Both the position numbers and the translations under genes were made by a program. The notes under the pieces are model-generated. The model searched no databases and was not told where the DNA came from. It saw only the letters and a program-made list of their open reading frames with translations. 64,000 nucleotides of DNA from Azospirillum brasilense (GTDB lineage: Bacteria > Pseudomonadota > Alphaproteobacteria > Azospirillales > Azospirillaceae): assembly GCF_022023855.1 (NCBI RefSeq), contig NZ_CP059449.1:1784501-1848500 (forward strand). The letters run 5' to 3'. How positions within the stretch are numbered: position 1 is the first letter of the stretch; every line of letters starts with the position of its first letter. Of the stretch, positions 62,967 through 64,000 are shown one piece after another.

Positions 62967-63290
62967 TTATTCGGCGGCGGTGCTGGCCATCCGGCTGCGC
63001 ACGGATGGCGGCGGCTGGTTCCCACGATAGTCCTGCAGCCGCGTGGCGCGCAGGCCCCGCATGCCGTGGCTGTCGATCAGCCGTTGCCAGGACAGGAATT
63101 CCTCCACGGACAGGGTGTAGCGGCGGCACGCCTCCTCGAGGCTGATCAGCCCCGAACGCACGCCGGCTACGACCTCCGCCTTGCGCCGCATCACCCAGCG
63201 CTTGGTGTCCGGAGGGGGAAGATCATTTTCTGTCATCGGCCGTCCTGCTGGACCGATGACCGACGCTCCACTGGAGCCATCGTCGCTCAT
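62967..63290 (-). CDS. sciP: SciP/DUF1153-family CtrA inhibitor
   Basis: This 107-residue protein (from the Met at 63290; Met at 63329 adds 13) is a clear DUF1153/SciP relative. The block PPPDTKRWVMRRKAEVVAGV and SLEEACRRYTLSVEEFLSWQ matches Caulobacter SciP, which binds DNA and blocks CtrA-driven transcription of flagellar and other genes. Upstream at 63375-63389 is a TTAA-N7-CTAA box. Function here is inferred by homology. Confidence 0.88.
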   Translation of the reverse strand: MSDDGSSGASVIGPAGRPMTENDLPPPDTKRWVMRRKAEVVAGVRSGLISLEEACRRYTLSVEEFLSWQRLIDSHGMRGLRATRLQDYRGNQPPPSVRSRMASTAAE

Positions 63291-63374
63291 TTCAAGCTCG
63301 CGAGATGACATGCGCGGACGCTCCACCATCAGCAGTGTATTCCACGATTTGGTGGTAACCTACCCCTTCTCCGC

Positions 63375-63389
63375 TTAACAAAAGCCTAA
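63375..63389. promoter_or_regulatory. CtrA-like box upstream of sciP
   Basis: TTAA, seven bases, then CTAA is one mismatch from the CtrA consensus TTAA-N7-TTAA. It lies 86 bases upstream of the preferred sciP start, and further TTAA halves (63399-63409) are close by. A match this short can arise by chance. Confidence 0.4.
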
Positions 63390-63414
63390 ACGATAGGGTT
63401 AATGTTTTAAGCAT

Positions 63415-63462
63415 AAAAGGCATGGCGCATAGGCCCATCCGGACCCATGCCCATGCCTTTTT
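63415..63462. terminator. hairpin between sciP and flgD
   Basis: AAAAGGCATGG pairs with CCATGCCTTTT over 11 bases, with T5 on the plus strand and TTTT on the minus strand. It can end the leftward flgD transcript about 45 bases past its stop. Confidence 0.7.
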
Positions 63463-63504
63463 CCATGCGTTTGGACGACGCCTATGGGGGTGAGGGCGAA
63501 ACCC

Positions 63505-64000
63505 TCAGTACACCTTGGAAAGCTTGGACAGCGGAACCTCGATGCTGCCTACGGACATCACCGTTTCGCCGTCCTTGTTGGATCCGATGCCACTGACCGT
63601 GCCGAAGGTGAAGGGAGTCGCCTTGATGATGTCGTCCTTCTTCTCGGACACCGGGGCGATGTTCAGGCGGTATTGGCCCGGCTGGACGGCGTTGCCGCCG
63701 TCGTCCTTGAAGTCCCAGTTCACGACATGCTTGGTGCCGGCGGCAGTCTCGCCGGTCATCGACCGGACGATGCGGTTCTTGCTGTCCAGAATGTCGACGC
63801 GCACCGATTTGGCGGACTTCTCCAGCTCGTAGGCCAGCGGGGCCGCCGTCATGCCCTGGGTGTAGTCGAAGCTGTCGCCCTCGAAGGTGACGGTGCGGCC
63901 CAGATAGGCGAGGTTGGTCGAGTTGGTCGAGGCGTTCTGCAGCTTCAGCAGCTTGTCCAGGCGGCTGTTGGTCCCGATGTTCTGCTCCACGTTCGCGAAA
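63505..64000 (-). CDS. flgD: flagellar hook assembly protein FlgD, C-terminal part (partial)
   Basis: Only about 165 C-terminal residues are inside the window. The frame stays open past the right edge (FANVEQNIGTNSRLDKLLKL), so the gene begins beyond 64000. FlgD caps the growing hook and recruits FlgE. The visible part contains the FlgD C-terminal Ig/Tudor-type domain with YLGRTVTFEGDSFDYTQGMT, VDILDSKNRIVRSMTGETAA and NWDFKDDGGNAVQPGQYRLN. It is next to sciP, whose Caulobacter relative controls flagellar genes. Confidence 0.9.
   Translation of the reverse strand, partial: FANVEQNIGTNSRLDKLLKLQNASTNSTNLAYLGRTVTFEGDSFDYTQGMTAAPLAYELEKSAKSVRVDILDSKNRIVRSMTGETAAGTKHVVNWDFKDDGGNAVQPGQYRLNIAPVSEKKDDIIKATPFTFGTVSGIGSNKDGETVMSVGSIEVPLSKLSKVY

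Overview
The window is high-GC DNA with alphaproteobacterial gene content. The pointers are RcdA and SciP (regulators of CtrA), DUF1465-rpmE-ABC transporter synteny, zinc-free S14 and L31 proteins, and a possible ROSE-type leader before a small heat-shock gene. Together with a chemoheterotroph transporter set and a flagellar gene, this fits Rhodospirillales, most likely Azospirillum or a close relative. The genus is an inference from gene content and style, not from a database search.

Region by region. 1-15 kb is general accessory and housekeeping DNA: a truncated ExeA-like ATPase, a ROK sugar kinase facing nagA, a 20-residue membrane microprotein candidate, otsB, a flagellar-rod-like small protein, a branched-chain-amino-acid-type ABC transporter (livF, livG, a fused livH-livM, a binding protein), a MarR regulator, an outer-membrane beta-barrel protein plus a polysaccharide-export lipoprotein, and a hemerythrin-like protein. 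15-47 kb is the central information-processing block: tRNA-Thr, rlmB, then tRNA-Tyr, tRNA-Gly, tuf, tRNA-Trp, secE, nusG, rplKAJL and rpoBC (rif cluster); a DJ-1/PfpI gene; then rpsL, rpsG, fusA and a second tuf (str operon); then the S10/spc run from rpsJ through secY to adk. Transcription ends after adk at a strong hairpin, and rpsM-rpsK-rpoA-rplQ do not follow. 47-57 kb holds a FadR-type regulator, an EamA transporter, an N-formylglutamate amidohydrolase-like gene paired with a YbdK-type ligase, metY with a long leader, an alpha/beta hydrolase, an orphan three-PAS histidine kinase and a small heat-shock protein. 56-64 kb holds rcdA, rpmE, an MsbA-like ABC exporter, a DUF2243 membrane protein, a methyltransferase with a regulatory domain, tRNA-Lys, a MaoC-type dehydratase, sciP and the C-terminal part of flgD.

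How it works together. The core makes ribosomes, RNA polymerase, elongation factors and the Sec channel, with RNA-level control visible as an L10 leader, a terminator-like hairpin in the rpsL leader and a convincing intrinsic terminator in the rpsJ leader. The right end combines two CtrA-control proteins (RcdA for proteolysis, SciP for activity) with a flagellar hook gene, which is a coherent cell-cycle and motility neighbourhood. The window contains no CRISPR array, insertion sequence, phage or obvious defence island. Most of it is well-known biology; the less explained items are small proteins, leaders, palindromes and one ATPase with a degenerate nucleotide site.
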